Origin: an uncultured Pontibacter sp.
Lineage (GTDB): Bacteria; Bacteroidota; Bacteroidia; Cytophagales; Hymenobacteraceae
Length of the DNA stretch: 64,000 bases
Reading direction: 5' to 3'
Assembly: GCF_947492645.1 (NCBI RefSeq)
Contig: NZ_CANLMZ010000006.1
Coordinates: 248,001-312,000 of the forward strand
This document shows, piece after piece, positions 32,792-42,323 of the stretch. The notes below the pieces were generated by a model, which saw nothing but the letters and a program-made list of their open reading frames with translations, was not told the origin of the DNA and ran no database searches. The first letter of the stretch is position 1. Each line of letters opens with the position of its first letter. The position numbers and the translations under genes are program-made.

Positions 32792-35254
32792 ATGAAAAAC
32801 ACATCTACCAGAGCAACACAAGACAAAGCACGAAAGAGATGCAGAAGCATTATACTCATAGTATGCTCCATCGGCTTATACTTATTTTCTTATGCTTCGT
32901 GGGCGCAGTCGGGGGCTACTGTTAAAGGTGCAGTTAGAGAAGCTGCCACACAAAAGCCCCTGGATTATGTATCGGTGGTGTTGTTGCAGTTACCGGATTC
33001 AGCGGTAGCAGCCTCCGAGATGACAGACGCAGCAGGAAGTTATACTTTTGCGCAGGTGAAGCCCGGAAAGTATACTATAAAAGCACTTATGGTTGGGTTT
33101 ACTCCGGCACAAAGTATGGCCATTGAGGTAAGACAGCAGGAAGTGCAGGTGCCAGCCATTGGTATGGTTGAAAAAGCAAATGCGCTGCAGGAGGTAGTCA
33201 TAAAAGGGCAGAAGCCGCTGCTGGAGCAGGAGGCAGACCGTGTGGTGATGAATGTGGAGCAGCTGAACACGGCTGGCGACAATGCGTTGGAAGTGCTGAA
33301 GTATGCGCCCGGCGTTAGGTTGGACAAGGACGATAATATTGTCTTTAGAGGAAGCAGCAGCGTGAACGTAATGATCAACGGGAAAACCACTTACATGTCG
33401 GGAGATGAATTGCAGCGATACCTGAAGTCGCTGCCAGCCTCGGCGGTTAGCAAAGTAGAGTTAATAGCCAATCCATCAGCCGCCTTTGATGCAGCAGGCA
33501 CAGCCGGCGTCATCAACATCCTCCTTAAAAGAGATGAGACCTTAGGCATGAATGGTTCTGTAAACCTGGGTGCCGGGTATGGCAAGTATGAGAAAGTATG
33601 GGGTGGCCTTAACCTGAACTACAATACGGGTAAAGTTAGCTTCTTTACGCGCCTGAATGCCGGCCACTACAACTCGTTTAACCGCCTTACGCTAAAGCGC
33701 AACATAAACGACAGCCTGTACAATCAGGTAAACTACTGGCACCCGGTCACCAACAGCTATAACCTGACGGCAGGAGCAGACTATTTTATATCTAAAAAGC
33801 ACACTTTGGGCATTATGGCCAAAGGATACGCTTCACCCGAAAACACGCTTACCACCAGCAACTCTATAAATTATGATGCCGCCGGCAAGGAGTTCGGAAG
33901 TATGGATATGACCAACCCGAAGAAGTCTGGAACTGACAACTACAGCCTTAACCTGAACTACAAATTCGAGATTGACAGCACAGGCCGCACCTTATCTTTT
34001 GATGCTGATTATGTAAACTTCAGCAGCAATGCCGATGACCAGTTCACAAATAACTTTTATGCGGCTTCCGGAGAAGCCACGCAGGCACCCACTCAGTTGC
34101 GCAGTTTCAGCAACGCTGAGGCAAGTATAAAATCGTTTAAGGTAGACTACGTGCACCCGTTTGGGAAAGGCTATAAAGGAGAGGCCGGTTTAAAAACCAG
34201 CAAAGTGCAAAACGATAGCGACATTAAATTTGAAGAGCAGCAGGAGCAGGGATGGGTAAACGACCCGAAACGCACGAACAGCTTTTTTTACAGCGAAAGT
34301 ATAAATGCCGGTTACCTTAGCCTGAGCAGGAAGTATAGCGATAAACTAAGCCTGAAAACCGGCCTGAGGGCAGAGCAAACCATCGCAAAAGGTTATTCTG
34401 TAACTACAAACGAAATAGTTAACCGTGATTATCTGAAGCTTTTCCCGAGCGTTTTTGTGAGCTACAGCGCCAATGATAATAACCAGTTTTCAGCTTCTTA
34501 CAGCCGCCGCATCAGCCGCCCATCCTACCGCAGTCTAAACCCGTTTACCTTTTATTCTGATCCTTATACTGCGCTGCAAGGCAACCCATTTCTGGAGGCT
34601 TCTTTCTCAAATTCGTTTCAGTTTAACTACAACTACAAAAGCTTCCAGTTGCTGAGCCTGAGTTATATCCAGTCTGATAATTTTGTAACAGATGTAATTG
34701 CGCAAAACGACGAAACGAAGGTGAGTTTGAGCAAGCCTGAAAACCTGGGCAAAGCAACGTACTTGAATGCCAGCAGCGGCGGCACCATACCGGTAAATAG
34801 CTGGTGGACAACAACCCTGCAACTGGAAGGCTCTTACAATACTGTTTCTTCTCCGTTGCAAGGCACCAACTACAACAGCTCCCGTTTTAGCTGGTCGGCC
34901 AGCGCAGATGAGAGCTTTAACCTCCCGAAGGACTATAAACTGCAGCTGTCCGGTTACTACATGTCTTCTGGGATACAGGGCCTGTTCCGCACAAAATCTA
35001 ATTACCAGGTTGATTTAGGAGTTCAAAAAAGCTTTATGGACGGTAAAGCCTCGCTTAGTCTTAAGCTGCGCGATGTATTTAACACCAGTCGCACCAGGGC
35101 TACTTTAGCATACAGCAACGTGAACATGTACTGGCAAAACCAATGGGAAAGCCGTCGCCTTAACCTTAGCTTCAGTTACAAGTTTGGCAACAATAAAGTA
35201 AAAGCAGCCCGTAACCGCAAAACAGGAACTGGTGAGGAAGAAGGCAGATTGTAA
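32792..35254 (+). CDS. TonB-type outer-membrane beta-barrel protein with carboxypeptidase-regulatory-like domain
   Basis: 820 residues. After a basic N-terminus there is a signal segment (SIILIVCSIGLYLFSYASWA). A carboxypeptidase-regulatory-like domain (about 42-125, AAGSYTFAQVKPGKYTIKAL) is followed by a plug domain with QEVVIKGQKPLLEQEADRVV, EVLKYAPGVRLDKDD and NPSAAFDAAGTAGVINILLK. The rest is an outer-membrane barrel of the type (outer membrane protein beta-barrel family) common in Bacteroidota, ending LNLSFSYKFGNNKVKAARN. No substrate can be named. It diverges from the LytS/LytTR genes and carries their candidate operators, so it is the likely main target. Confidence 0.88.
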   Translation: MKNTSTRATQDKARKRCRSIILIVCSIGLYLFSYASWAQSGATVKGAVREAATQKPLDYVSVVLLQLPDSAVAASEMTDAAGSYTFAQVKPGKYTIKALMVGFTPAQSMAIEVRQQEVQVPAIGMVEKANALQEVVIKGQKPLLEQEADRVVMNVEQLNTAGDNALEVLKYAPGVRLDKDDNIVFRGSSSVNVMINGKTTYMSGDELQRYLKSLPASAVSKVELIANPSAAFDAAGTAGVINILLKRDETLGMNGSVNLGAGYGKYEKVWGGLNLNYNTGKVSFFTRLNAGHYNSFNRLTLKRNINDSLYNQVNYWHPVTNSYNLTAGADYFISKKHTLGIMAKGYASPENTLTTSNSINYDAAGKEFGSMDMTNPKKSGTDNYSLNLNYKFEIDSTGRTLSFDADYVNFSSNADDQFTNNFYAASGEATQAPTQLRSFSNAEASIKSFKVDYVHPFGKGYKGEAGLKTSKVQNDSDIKFEEQQEQGWVNDPKRTNSFFYSESINAGYLSLSRKYSDKLSLKTGLRAEQTIAKGYSVTTNEIVNRDYLKLFPSVFVSYSANDNNQFSASYSRRISRPSYRSLNPFTFYSDPYTALQGNPFLEASFSNSFQFNYNYKSFQLLSLSYIQSDNFVTDVIAQNDETKVSLSKPENLGKATYLNASSGGTIPVNSWWTTTLQLEGSYNTVSSPLQGTNYNSSRFSWSASADESFNLPKDYKLQLSGYYMSSGIQGLFRTKSNYQVDLGVQKSFMDGKASLSLKLRDVFNTSRTRATLAYSNVNMYWQNQWESRRLNLSFSYKFGNNKVKAARNRKTGTGEEEGRL

Positions 35255-35309
35255 AATTAAGCCAGCAGAACTTTAAGCAGCCTTTGGCTTTTCACCAGCT
35301 CTTTTACCT

Positions 35310-35319
35310 GGTTCGGATA
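35310..35319 (+). promoter_or_regulatory. Fifth LytTR-box-like copy, before the DUF5694-like gene
   Basis: GGTTCGGATA (followed by AT) is identical to the copy at 32713-32722. It begins 56 bp before the shared 12-mer here, against 35 bp at the barrel gene: a difference of 21 bp, two helical turns. Confidence 0.55.
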
Positions 35320-35365
35320 ATATTTGGAGGGCTTGGTATCATTTTATTTCAAAGGAGCGGGACAA

Positions 35366-35377
35366 GCTGCACCTTTG
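35366..35377 (+). promoter_or_regulatory. Promoter -7 region candidate of the DUF5694-like gene
   Basis: GCTGCACCTTTG, identical to 32748-32759, lies 33 bp upstream of the ATG at 35410, as at the barrel gene. The equal distance to the start in both cases supports a real promoter element. Confidence 0.5.
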
Positions 35378-35409
35378 ATTCATCAACAGAAACTTAGAAA
35401 CCTATACTT

Positions 35410-36510
35410 ATGAAAACCTTCTCTACCCTAAAAAGCATTACAGGAAAGCTGTTTATACTTGCAGCAGTTACTCTTTGTGCAGCAGGCACAGTAAAGGCGC
35501 AGCACCAGGTCGAGGTTGTAATTGTAGCGTCGTCGCATGATAACCCAGCACCAGCAGAAAGCTATAAGTATGTAGTGGACAAGCTGAAAAAGTATAATCC
35601 TGATATGGTTTTTGGAGAGTATTTGTCTCCTGATGATCTGAAAGAAGCGCTTGCGCAGAACTACTATGGCACAAAAGGAGACCTGAAGAAACGGGAATAC
35701 CTTTTGCGGCGGACTTCTAAAACGCCCAGGAACGGGGCAAAGGAAATTGATAAGGCTTATACTTCGCTGAACAAATTTGCCTATTACCACAAAACAAGAA
35801 TGGAACTGGCCCAAAACCTGTTTCTGAACTATGACAAAGCAAATGCAGCCTACCAGTTTTATGTGCTGGAGAAAGAAATGCAACCCAGGTTTGGCAAAAG
35901 CGAGCAGGCTTTGTTTGATAAGATGTTTGGCGGGGCGGACTCGTTGCGTAAAGTAGGGCTGATTCGGGATAACAGCGAGTACCAGAAAATATACTTTCCG
36001 TTGCTGGTGGAGCTAGGGCACGATAAAATCTACGCAGCTGATTGCCAGAAGTATGACGGAAACTGGAACAAAGCCTGGGCTAAAACAGACGCTCTTATCA
36101 AGGGAATGTACGCAGAGGCTAAAGCAGACACAGCATCGGAAGCGGCGCAGGCTGTAAAAGCTATACAGAACTACTATAAGTGGGCAGAGCAGAAATCAAA
36201 AGAAATAGATACTGAAACCTACGGCTTTATGAGCACCGACCTGTATGCGGAGTACAGCGATGTAGTAAACTTTTACGGTGGACAGAAATTCTTTGATCAG
36301 CCTGGTTACCCTAAAGAAGCGGTGCAGGAAATGCTGTATTGGTGGCAAAAGCGCAACGAAGGCATCTGCGAAAACATCATCCGGCAGGCACAGGAGAAAG
36401 GCGCCTCTAAAGTGGTAATGGGTGTTGGGGCAGCACATCGCAAAGGCATGGAAGAAATCTTTGCTAAAATGCCAAACGTGAAAGTGGTAAACTACAACGA
36501 CCTGCCCTAA
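35410..36510 (+). CDS. Exported DUF5694-like (TraB/ChaN-related) protein
   Basis: 366 residues with a signal peptide (about 1-31, FILAAVTLCAAGTVKAQ). The start of the mature part, VEVVIVASSHDNPAPAESYK and NPDMVFGEYLSP, and the end, KVVMGVGAAHRKGMEEIFAK, have the TraB/ChaN-like layout of a conserved Glu and a terminal GxGAAH motif. This suits the DUF5694 family. Biochemical function is unknown; related folds bind haem or metals or act as proteases. It shares operator-like and promoter elements with the preceding barrel gene but has its own promoter, suggesting a common regulon. Confidence 0.7.
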   Translation: MKTFSTLKSITGKLFILAAVTLCAAGTVKAQHQVEVVIVASSHDNPAPAESYKYVVDKLKKYNPDMVFGEYLSPDDLKEALAQNYYGTKGDLKKREYLLRRTSKTPRNGAKEIDKAYTSLNKFAYYHKTRMELAQNLFLNYDKANAAYQFYVLEKEMQPRFGKSEQALFDKMFGGADSLRKVGLIRDNSEYQKIYFPLLVELGHDKIYAADCQKYDGNWNKAWAKTDALIKGMYAEAKADTASEAAQAVKAIQNYYKWAEQKSKEIDTETYGFMSTDLYAEYSDVVNFYGGQKFFDQPGYPKEAVQEMLYWWQKRNEGICENIIRQAQEKGASKVVMGVGAAHRKGMEEIFAKMPNVKVVNYNDLP

Positions 36511-36570
36511 CTGTCAATTTTAGTTTATGCTAGATTGCTTTCTCGAAAAAATAATCGGAATTTAAGTATA

Positions 36571-36607
36571 AACCTGGAGCCTTTCACGAAACGTAAAGCT
36601 CCAGGTT
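36571..36607. terminator. Hairpin terminator between convergent genes
   Basis: AACCTGGAGC (36571-36580) pairs with GCTCCAGGTT (36598-36607), followed by a T run on the plus strand. It lies 61 bp past the DUF5694-like gene and 31 bp from the acyltransferase stop. Confidence 0.8.
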
Positions 36608-36637
36608 TTTTAGCTTAACCGATATGGCGTTTATCTT

Positions 36638-37804
36638 TTAACCGACAATAGTTACAGGTTCTGCAACTGCAGAAGCGCTTTTCTCCTGTTTTTGCATAGG
36701 CTTTAACCCGAACGGCACCCGCAGCCAGTTTATGGGCATAATGAGGTAGCGCACCAGTATAAAGCAAAGTATAAAAGTACCCAGGCTGATGACGCCGAAC
36801 TTAACACCTATACTTAAGGGCATATCGCGGAGGTAAAAGCCCATGGCTACAATAATAGTTTGGTGCAAAATGTAGAACGGGTACACCATCTCGTTTGCCT
36901 GCGCCAGGTATTTGTTTTTGATGTTGAGGTGCTGCAGGGCAAACCCAAGTATGGCCATCAGCCAAAACCAGCGGTTACTCTGCTTCAGGATAAAGTATAG
37001 GCTAAGCTCCATTCCCTCCAGGTCCACCCAGTTTTTCCAGTAGAAGGTATAAAGTATAAGGTAAAGTGTAGTAGCTGCAGCCAGGCTGTACCAGCGTATT
37101 TTTCTGATGCTGTCCTGCAGTTGCGGCACCTTCATTAGTATAAAGCCCATCAGAAAAACCGTGATGTAGAGGAAGTGATTCGCCCAGTCGTTGAGCAGCG
37201 CATTGGTGCCGGGAAAATATGGGTTTAACAGCACACCGCCCATGCTAAGCCAGGCCGCCGGAAGTATAAGAAGAAGCCAGCTGTTTAGCCTCTTCAGCTG
37301 TAAATCTACTTTACGGAGGTACAGGAAGATAGGCAGTAGCACTAAGCTGTAGGTAAAAATGTAGGCTAAATACCACAGGTGATGCCAGCTAAAGTTGCCT
37401 TCAGGGTAGGGCACTAACTCAAAAATAGAGGGGTAGAAGCTCCAGTAATCTGTAGCGGCACCTTGCACAACGCGTTCAAAGTATACTTGTGGGGGCACTA
37501 TTAAAAGCATGCCCACCAGCAGCGGTATAAAGATGCGCTTTAGCCTGTCTTTTGCAAAGGTGCTGCCGTTGCGGTAGCCAAGTGCAAAATATACGCCCAC
37601 TCCCGAAACCAGGAAGATAAGCGACATGCGCCATTGGCTCAGAAAAGACATGGGTACCTCCAACGCCTCGCTTAACTGGTTGTTTTTTACATGCCACTCC
37701 CAGTTCACGAAGAACATGCCCGTGTGGTAGAAGATGAGTAATGAGAAGGCCAGCACCCGCAGCCAATCGAACTCGTAGCGTCTGATTTTATTTTGTTTTT
37801 CCAT
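36638..37804 (-). CDS. Acyltransferase 3 (OpgC-like) membrane protein
   Basis: 388 residues from the ATG at 37804 (MEKQNKIRRYEFDWLRVLAF); an upstream extension to 37834 is possible but the family begins here. About ten membrane segments. The acyltransferase-3 signature is RRYEFDWLRVLAF followed by YHTGMFFVNW. SWHHLWYLAYIFTYSLVLLP and YPFYILHQTIIVAMGFYLRD are further conserved blocks. Such enzymes O-acylate surface glycans or export acylated compounds. The C-terminus is cytoplasmic and basic. Same strand as the regulator upstream (96 bp gap), which may control it. Confidence 0.88.
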   Translation of the reverse strand: MEKQNKIRRYEFDWLRVLAFSLLIFYHTGMFFVNWEWHVKNNQLSEALEVPMSFLSQWRMSLIFLVSGVGVYFALGYRNGSTFAKDRLKRIFIPLLVGMLLIVPPQVYFERVVQGAATDYWSFYPSIFELVPYPEGNFSWHHLWYLAYIFTYSLVLLPIFLYLRKVDLQLKRLNSWLLLILPAAWLSMGGVLLNPYFPGTNALLNDWANHFLYITVFLMGFILMKVPQLQDSIRKIRWYSLAAATTLYLILYTFYWKNWVDLEGMELSLYFILKQSNRWFWLMAILGFALQHLNIKNKYLAQANEMVYPFYILHQTIIVAMGFYLRDMPLSIGVKFGVISLGTFILCFILVRYLIMPINWLRVPFGLKPMQKQEKSASAVAEPVTIVG

Positions 37805-37900
37805 AGCGGTTTGTTTTGATGCAAACCTAAACATGGAAGTATAAAAAACAGGAATCTGCCGGTAAGTACGAGGTGCTACTTTATAGGGAAGTACCGCATA

Positions 37901-39037
37901 CTAACTAGAAATGGCTTTTTTGCGGTACTCTCCGGGTGTTTGGCCGGTGTGTTTTTTAAAGGCAGCGCTAAATGCCGATTTGGAAAGATACCCGGTTTGC
38001 TCTGCCACTTCCTCAATTTTAAGGTGCTGCGCCGCCGGGTTGGCAAGTATAGTTTCTGCCTCGTGTATACGCAGCGCTGCCAAATACTCAAAAAAGCTTT
38101 TGCCCAGGCACTCGTTCAGCACCTGCGACAGGTAATGCGGTGAAGTATGCAGCTGCTTAGCTAATACCGGGAGTGAAGCCGAAGGCTGTATATAAAATTT
38201 CTCCGACTCTGCCATTTTCAACTTTTGCAGCAGGTCCTGCTTTGCCTCATGGCTCAATGCCGACTTCTCATACTTAACCTGCACCACCGGCTGAAAAAAG
38301 GCAGAGCCTGTCAGTATTTTAAAACTTATGTAAAATAACTGCCCCACCAGGAAAACAGCCATAAAGTGATCGCCAAGGTCGCGCTCAAAAATAAGCTTTA
38401 TAAGTATGAGCAATGCCAGCGTGGCAGCAAAGAAGTATAGCAACATCCTGGCCCAGGCATAGAAGTATGGATTGGCGCTTTCTGCAGTACGCTGCCTCCG
38501 GAAAAGCGCGAAACACAAACCCATGTATACAGTAATGTGCAGTATCGTTAATGCATTTACATAGTCAGATAGATGGATTGGATCGGGGGAATACGTATAG
38601 GAAACAGGCAGGTGAGCCAGCTCCGGAAAATAAGCACTAATATAACCGTTGTACTTTACCGCCTCTGGCTGAAGCATAAATAGCATGTGGTAGAGCAAGT
38701 ATAAGCCGAAAGGCAGCAAGTGCAGCCATTGTTTTTTTGTAAGGTGCTGGCCGCTAAGGCTCCGGAAAAGCAAATAGGTGAGGGGGGCGATGGCAAAGTT
38801 TAAGGGTTCTGAGAAATCCACTAGCTGCAACACCTGAAACATAAGCCCGGAGTAGCACAACAGTATCTCGAGAAGGAGACAGGCAAAGCAAAATACAAAT
38901 ACTGCCAGCAACAGGTGGTGGTAGGGTTGCCTGTGCGGCTGCTTAGCCAGGAACAGCAGCGACAGGAAAAAACCCTGCACCACGCCCACCAGCAGTATGG
39001 CCGTGTACCAATCAAACCTGAAATAGTCTGTTACCAT
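37901..39037 (-). CDS. AraC-type regulator with N-terminal membrane domain
   Basis: 378 residues from the ATG at 39037; a longer frame to 39082 is less likely. The first 250 residues hold about seven membrane segments (WYTAILLVGVVQGFFLSLLF, FAIAPLTYLLFRSLSG). The C-terminal 100 form an AraC HTH domain: LPVLAKQLHTSPHYLSQVLN, KIEEVAEQTGYLSKSAFSAA, FKKHTGQTPGEYRK. Membrane-anchored AraC proteins of this layout are common in Bacteroidota and are thought to couple a membrane signal to transcription. Adjacent to the acyltransferase gene on the same strand. Confidence 0.88.
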   Translation of the reverse strand: MVTDYFRFDWYTAILLVGVVQGFFLSLLFLAKQPHRQPYHHLLLAVFVFCFACLLLEILLCYSGLMFQVLQLVDFSEPLNFAIAPLTYLLFRSLSGQHLTKKQWLHLLPFGLYLLYHMLFMLQPEAVKYNGYISAYFPELAHLPVSYTYSPDPIHLSDYVNALTILHITVYMGLCFALFRRQRTAESANPYFYAWARMLLYFFAATLALLILIKLIFERDLGDHFMAVFLVGQLFYISFKILTGSAFFQPVVQVKYEKSALSHEAKQDLLQKLKMAESEKFYIQPSASLPVLAKQLHTSPHYLSQVLNECLGKSFFEYLAALRIHEAETILANPAAQHLKIEEVAEQTGYLSKSAFSAAFKKHTGQTPGEYRKKAISS

Positions 39038-39105
39038 GTGTCGCGAAGTATAAAGCAAGATACAAATTTTTATACCTACCATCTACCTGGCCTCAGGCAC
39101 AAATA

Positions 39106-39135
39106 AAAAAGGCCTGCAATGCTGCAGGCCTTTTT
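39106..39135. terminator. Hairpin terminator
   Basis: AAAAAGGCCTGCA (39106-39118) pairs perfectly with TGCAGGCCTTTTT (39123-39135) over a 4-nt loop. It lies 20 bp beyond the stop of the large barrel gene (minus strand). Confidence 0.88.
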
Positions 39136-39155
39136 CTCTTATAAGTTAAGTGTGC

Positions 39156-41954
39156 TTAACGGCGTGGTCCCCAATTGCCGCGCTGGTTCTGCTCCGGGTC
39201 TGGCTGGTTGCCACCGCTCTTGAACTTGCGCAGGTTATAGCTAAAAGTAACCATAAAGTAACGCTGCAATACCGTTGACTGTACATCCTGCACATAATCG
39301 GCAGCTACAGTACGCTGTATGCTCAGGTTCTGCTTCAGCAGGTCATTAACACTTAAGCTAATCTCACCCTGCTGGTTTTTAAACACTTTTTTGCCAAGGC
39401 TCATGTTCCAAAGCAGGTAGCTGTTGTCTACACCGTTTGATAAACCTGAATTGTACTGGTGGTTCAACTCGGTGCGGTATACTATACCTTTCCAAAGAAT
39501 CCAGTTGTAGCGCAGGTTCGTGTTTTGCGTGTAATAGTTGTTGTTACGGGCACTCTGCAAGGTATTGTCTACGATGTTGTAATTACCGAATGTCGAAACC
39601 GTAAAATCTATTTTCTCGCTGATGTTGCTGCTGATGTTTACGCCTAAGCCGGCTGTTTTAGTGTTGGCGTAATTTTCTTCACCGTCTATCATGCCTGGTA
39701 TTCTGGAGTAGCCCAAAGAACCATTCACGTTAAAGTTGGAGCTTATAAAGTTAAGCGGTTGGCCGTAGTTAAAGAACGAGCGCACACTTACATAACCATC
39801 TAAGTTAACTGGACGAGATAGACGTGCTCCAACAGGTATGTTATAGGCGTCTGTGGTCTCGAAAGGAAGCACTTCTCTGTAGTTCTCGTTGCGGATGTTG
39901 TACACGCTGTTGGCAATGTAATTCTGTGTAACAGTACCAAACATACCTATAAAGAACACCTGATTTGTTTCCGGGTTAAAGTTACGGAAACGCAGGTTAA
40001 AGCGGCTCTGGTAATCCTGGTCCAGGTTCGGGTTACCGATACGCGGCTGTAAGGTGTTCGAGATATCCAGCACGTCCTGCAGCTGCTCTACCGATGGTGT
40101 GTTGGTATTGGTGCGCAGGCTGATGTTCAGGTTGCTTGAGTTCGAGAACTTATACTCATACTCAGCAGATGGAAGTATATTCGAGAAATTACGCTTCAGG
40201 GTATATGTTTCCGGAAACTCATTTTCGCTTTGCAACGTGGCATACTGGTACTTTACATCTGCCTGAAATCTTACTTTCTCAAATCTGTACTGGTAGCTTG
40301 GGCCAAAGCTTTGAGAAATGTAATCGCTCTTGAAGGTATTGCTTAGCTGTGGTGTAAAGTCTGTGTGTGCATTATCTGCTTCCACAAAGTTGAAGGCCCT
40401 TCTGTCGGAGTCGTTTACCTGGTTCCCGATGTTGTACTCCAGTTGCAGGCGCGAGTTCTCTGCCAGGCGCTGCGAATAGTTCAGGTCTGCAGACCATGAC
40501 GTATTTGATTTATCAGAAGAGATAAACTGGTTACGGTAGTTGCTGCGGCTAGGGTCGATGTAATCTGTAAGGTCAGCTAGTTCGAACAAGTCACCGTTAG
40601 AGCTGTTGTAGCGTGTGTTAATGTTTGCTGTAAAGATTCTGCCTGAATCACCGAAACGGTGCGAGTACAGGATGTTGTTGCTTACGCTTATACTTGCCAC
40701 CTCAGAGTCGTTACGCTCTTCTGACTCTGTCTCGTTACCAGCGTTGGAAGTTAAAAAGGCAGTACTGTTACGCAGCGAGTTGTTGTTTTGCACCGTGATG
40801 TTTGGTGTAATCAATAACCTGTTGTTCTGGTTAATGTTGTATTGCAAGCGGAAGTTGAAACGGTGGCTGTCTGAGATGTTGTTGTTAATGCTGTTCTCTC
40901 GGTACTCACGGTTCAGGTCGGTTGCAAAATAATCCTGGAAGCGGTACTGGTTGTTAACTGTTTCGCTGTTAGTGTAGTTATAGCTGCCGCCTACTTCAAT
41001 TTTCTTGCCCCACATATCATTGTAATTAACACTAAAGTTGTTTGTGTTAATGATACCGTTCGGAGATCCGCCGCCCCACATTCTGCGGCCTCGCATGCCC
41101 CCGCCAGGTGTTTCGCCGATAGAGAAGTCGAACATGTTAATGTTGTTCGTTAAGCCTGTAACCGTGATTCTGCGGTTGTTGTTAAAGTAGTTTACTGTAG
41201 CGCCAACCATGTAGCGGTCGTCGGTTCCGTAGCCTACTGATGCTTTACCGGTGTAGCCAATGCGGGCTTCTTTCTTTGTTCTGAAGTTTAGTGTCTTGAT
41301 CTTGTTGCCGTCATCAAAACCGCTGAAAGCTGCACGGTCGCTTTGGCCGTCAAATACTTCCACGCTCTCAATCATGTCGGCAGATATATTTCTTACTGCT
41401 GAGTTAACATCCTCGCCGGTATAGCGCTTTCCGTCAATCATTACCTGTTTTACGTCTTCGCCCTGTGCCTGAATTTTGCCTTCCTGAATAGTGATGCCGG
41501 GCATTTTAGTTACCAGATCCTCGGCACTTGCATCAGGAGCAGTTTTAAAGGCTTTTGCATTAAACTGCGTTGTATCGCCTTTTTGTTCGCCAAGCGGTGC
41601 ACGGCCTACTACCTGCACCTCTTTTAGTGCAGTTGAGCCATCCTGCAAAAGCAACTGGCCCACATTTAGTGCGGCGCCCTGTACTTGTATCGTTCTGGAG
41701 AACTTATCAAAGCCGATGTAGTTAATCTCCATCGTATACTGGCCATTGGCCACGCGCTCAAACCTGAATTTGCCTTCGCCATCAGTCACAGTTGCTGTAA
41801 CCGATGCATCCGATGCTTTTTTAAGCACCACGTTGGCGCCCGGAAGCGCTGTTTTATCGCTGCTACTCTGTACGGTGCCGTAAACAGCAAAGCTCTGTGC
41901 ATAGGCTTGTACGGTGCCTATCAGTAGAAACAGAAAAGGTAGTATTCTTTTCAT
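39156..41954 (-). CDS. Large outer-membrane beta-barrel protein (TonB-receptor-like)
   Basis: 932 residues. A signal peptide (about 1-20, FLFLLIGTVQAYAQ) is followed by a carboxypeptidase-regulatory-like domain (about 22-105, GTVQSSSDKTALPGANVVLK) and a plug-like domain (about 110-230, MPGITIQEGKIQAQGEDVKQ, VMIDGKRYTGEDVNSAVRNI, SVEVFDGQSDRAAFSGFDDG). The long barrel is rich in Asn, Tyr and Ser and ends in a Gly/Pro/Arg tail. It belongs to the outer membrane beta-barrel family that often lacks a classical SusD partner; none is adjacent. Substrate unknown. AAGTATA words are relatively few here (two in 2.8 kb), possibly because of high expression and codon bias. Confidence 0.87.
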   Translation of the reverse strand: MKRILPFLFLLIGTVQAYAQSFAVYGTVQSSSDKTALPGANVVLKKASDASVTATVTDGEGKFRFERVANGQYTMEINYIGFDKFSRTIQVQGAALNVGQLLLQDGSTALKEVQVVGRAPLGEQKGDTTQFNAKAFKTAPDASAEDLVTKMPGITIQEGKIQAQGEDVKQVMIDGKRYTGEDVNSAVRNISADMIESVEVFDGQSDRAAFSGFDDGNKIKTLNFRTKKEARIGYTGKASVGYGTDDRYMVGATVNYFNNNRRITVTGLTNNINMFDFSIGETPGGGMRGRRMWGGGSPNGIINTNNFSVNYNDMWGKKIEVGGSYNYTNSETVNNQYRFQDYFATDLNREYRENSINNNISDSHRFNFRLQYNINQNNRLLITPNITVQNNNSLRNSTAFLTSNAGNETESEERNDSEVASISVSNNILYSHRFGDSGRIFTANINTRYNSSNGDLFELADLTDYIDPSRSNYRNQFISSDKSNTSWSADLNYSQRLAENSRLQLEYNIGNQVNDSDRRAFNFVEADNAHTDFTPQLSNTFKSDYISQSFGPSYQYRFEKVRFQADVKYQYATLQSENEFPETYTLKRNFSNILPSAEYEYKFSNSSNLNISLRTNTNTPSVEQLQDVLDISNTLQPRIGNPNLDQDYQSRFNLRFRNFNPETNQVFFIGMFGTVTQNYIANSVYNIRNENYREVLPFETTDAYNIPVGARLSRPVNLDGYVSVRSFFNYGQPLNFISSNFNVNGSLGYSRIPGMIDGEENYANTKTAGLGVNISSNISEKIDFTVSTFGNYNIVDNTLQSARNNNYYTQNTNLRYNWILWKGIVYRTELNHQYNSGLSNGVDNSYLLWNMSLGKKVFKNQQGEISLSVNDLLKQNLSIQRTVAADYVQDVQSTVLQRYFMVTFSYNLRKFKSGGNQPDPEQNQRGNWGPRR

Positions 41955-42323
41955 TTAATGTTAAAGATGTTTATATCTAATGTTGATGTTATTGACTTCA
42001 AAAAAGTAGGATGGTTTAAATCCTGTTCAAAAATAATCTGATAAGATGTATACCGGCTGCTTTCGTATAACTGAAGCTGGGAATGGATCAGGTTGCTCCT
42101 TTTTTAATGGTTCGGGATTACTTTAGGCGGGTTGTCGTAAACAGCACCGCTTTAGTAAAACATTTACCTGCAAGGGAGGTTACTTTCCTGGGTTTATAGT
42201 ATAAAAAGGAGCTCCCAGACTTTATTTTTATACAGATGCTTTTACCTGCAACTATTTTTGTTTGTGCGGAGTCTTATAAATACAAAGAGCAACAGTAGCC
42301 TTTCTTCTTCTTCTTACTACACT
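41955..42323. other. Divergent promoter region, no gene
   Basis: 369 bp between the large barrel (-) and DUF2062 (+) genes. The only recognisable element is TATTTTTG at 42253-42260, a match to the Bacteroidota -7 consensus TAnnTTTG, 63 bp before the DUF2062 start. The remainder shows no gene or clear operator. Confidence 0.45.
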
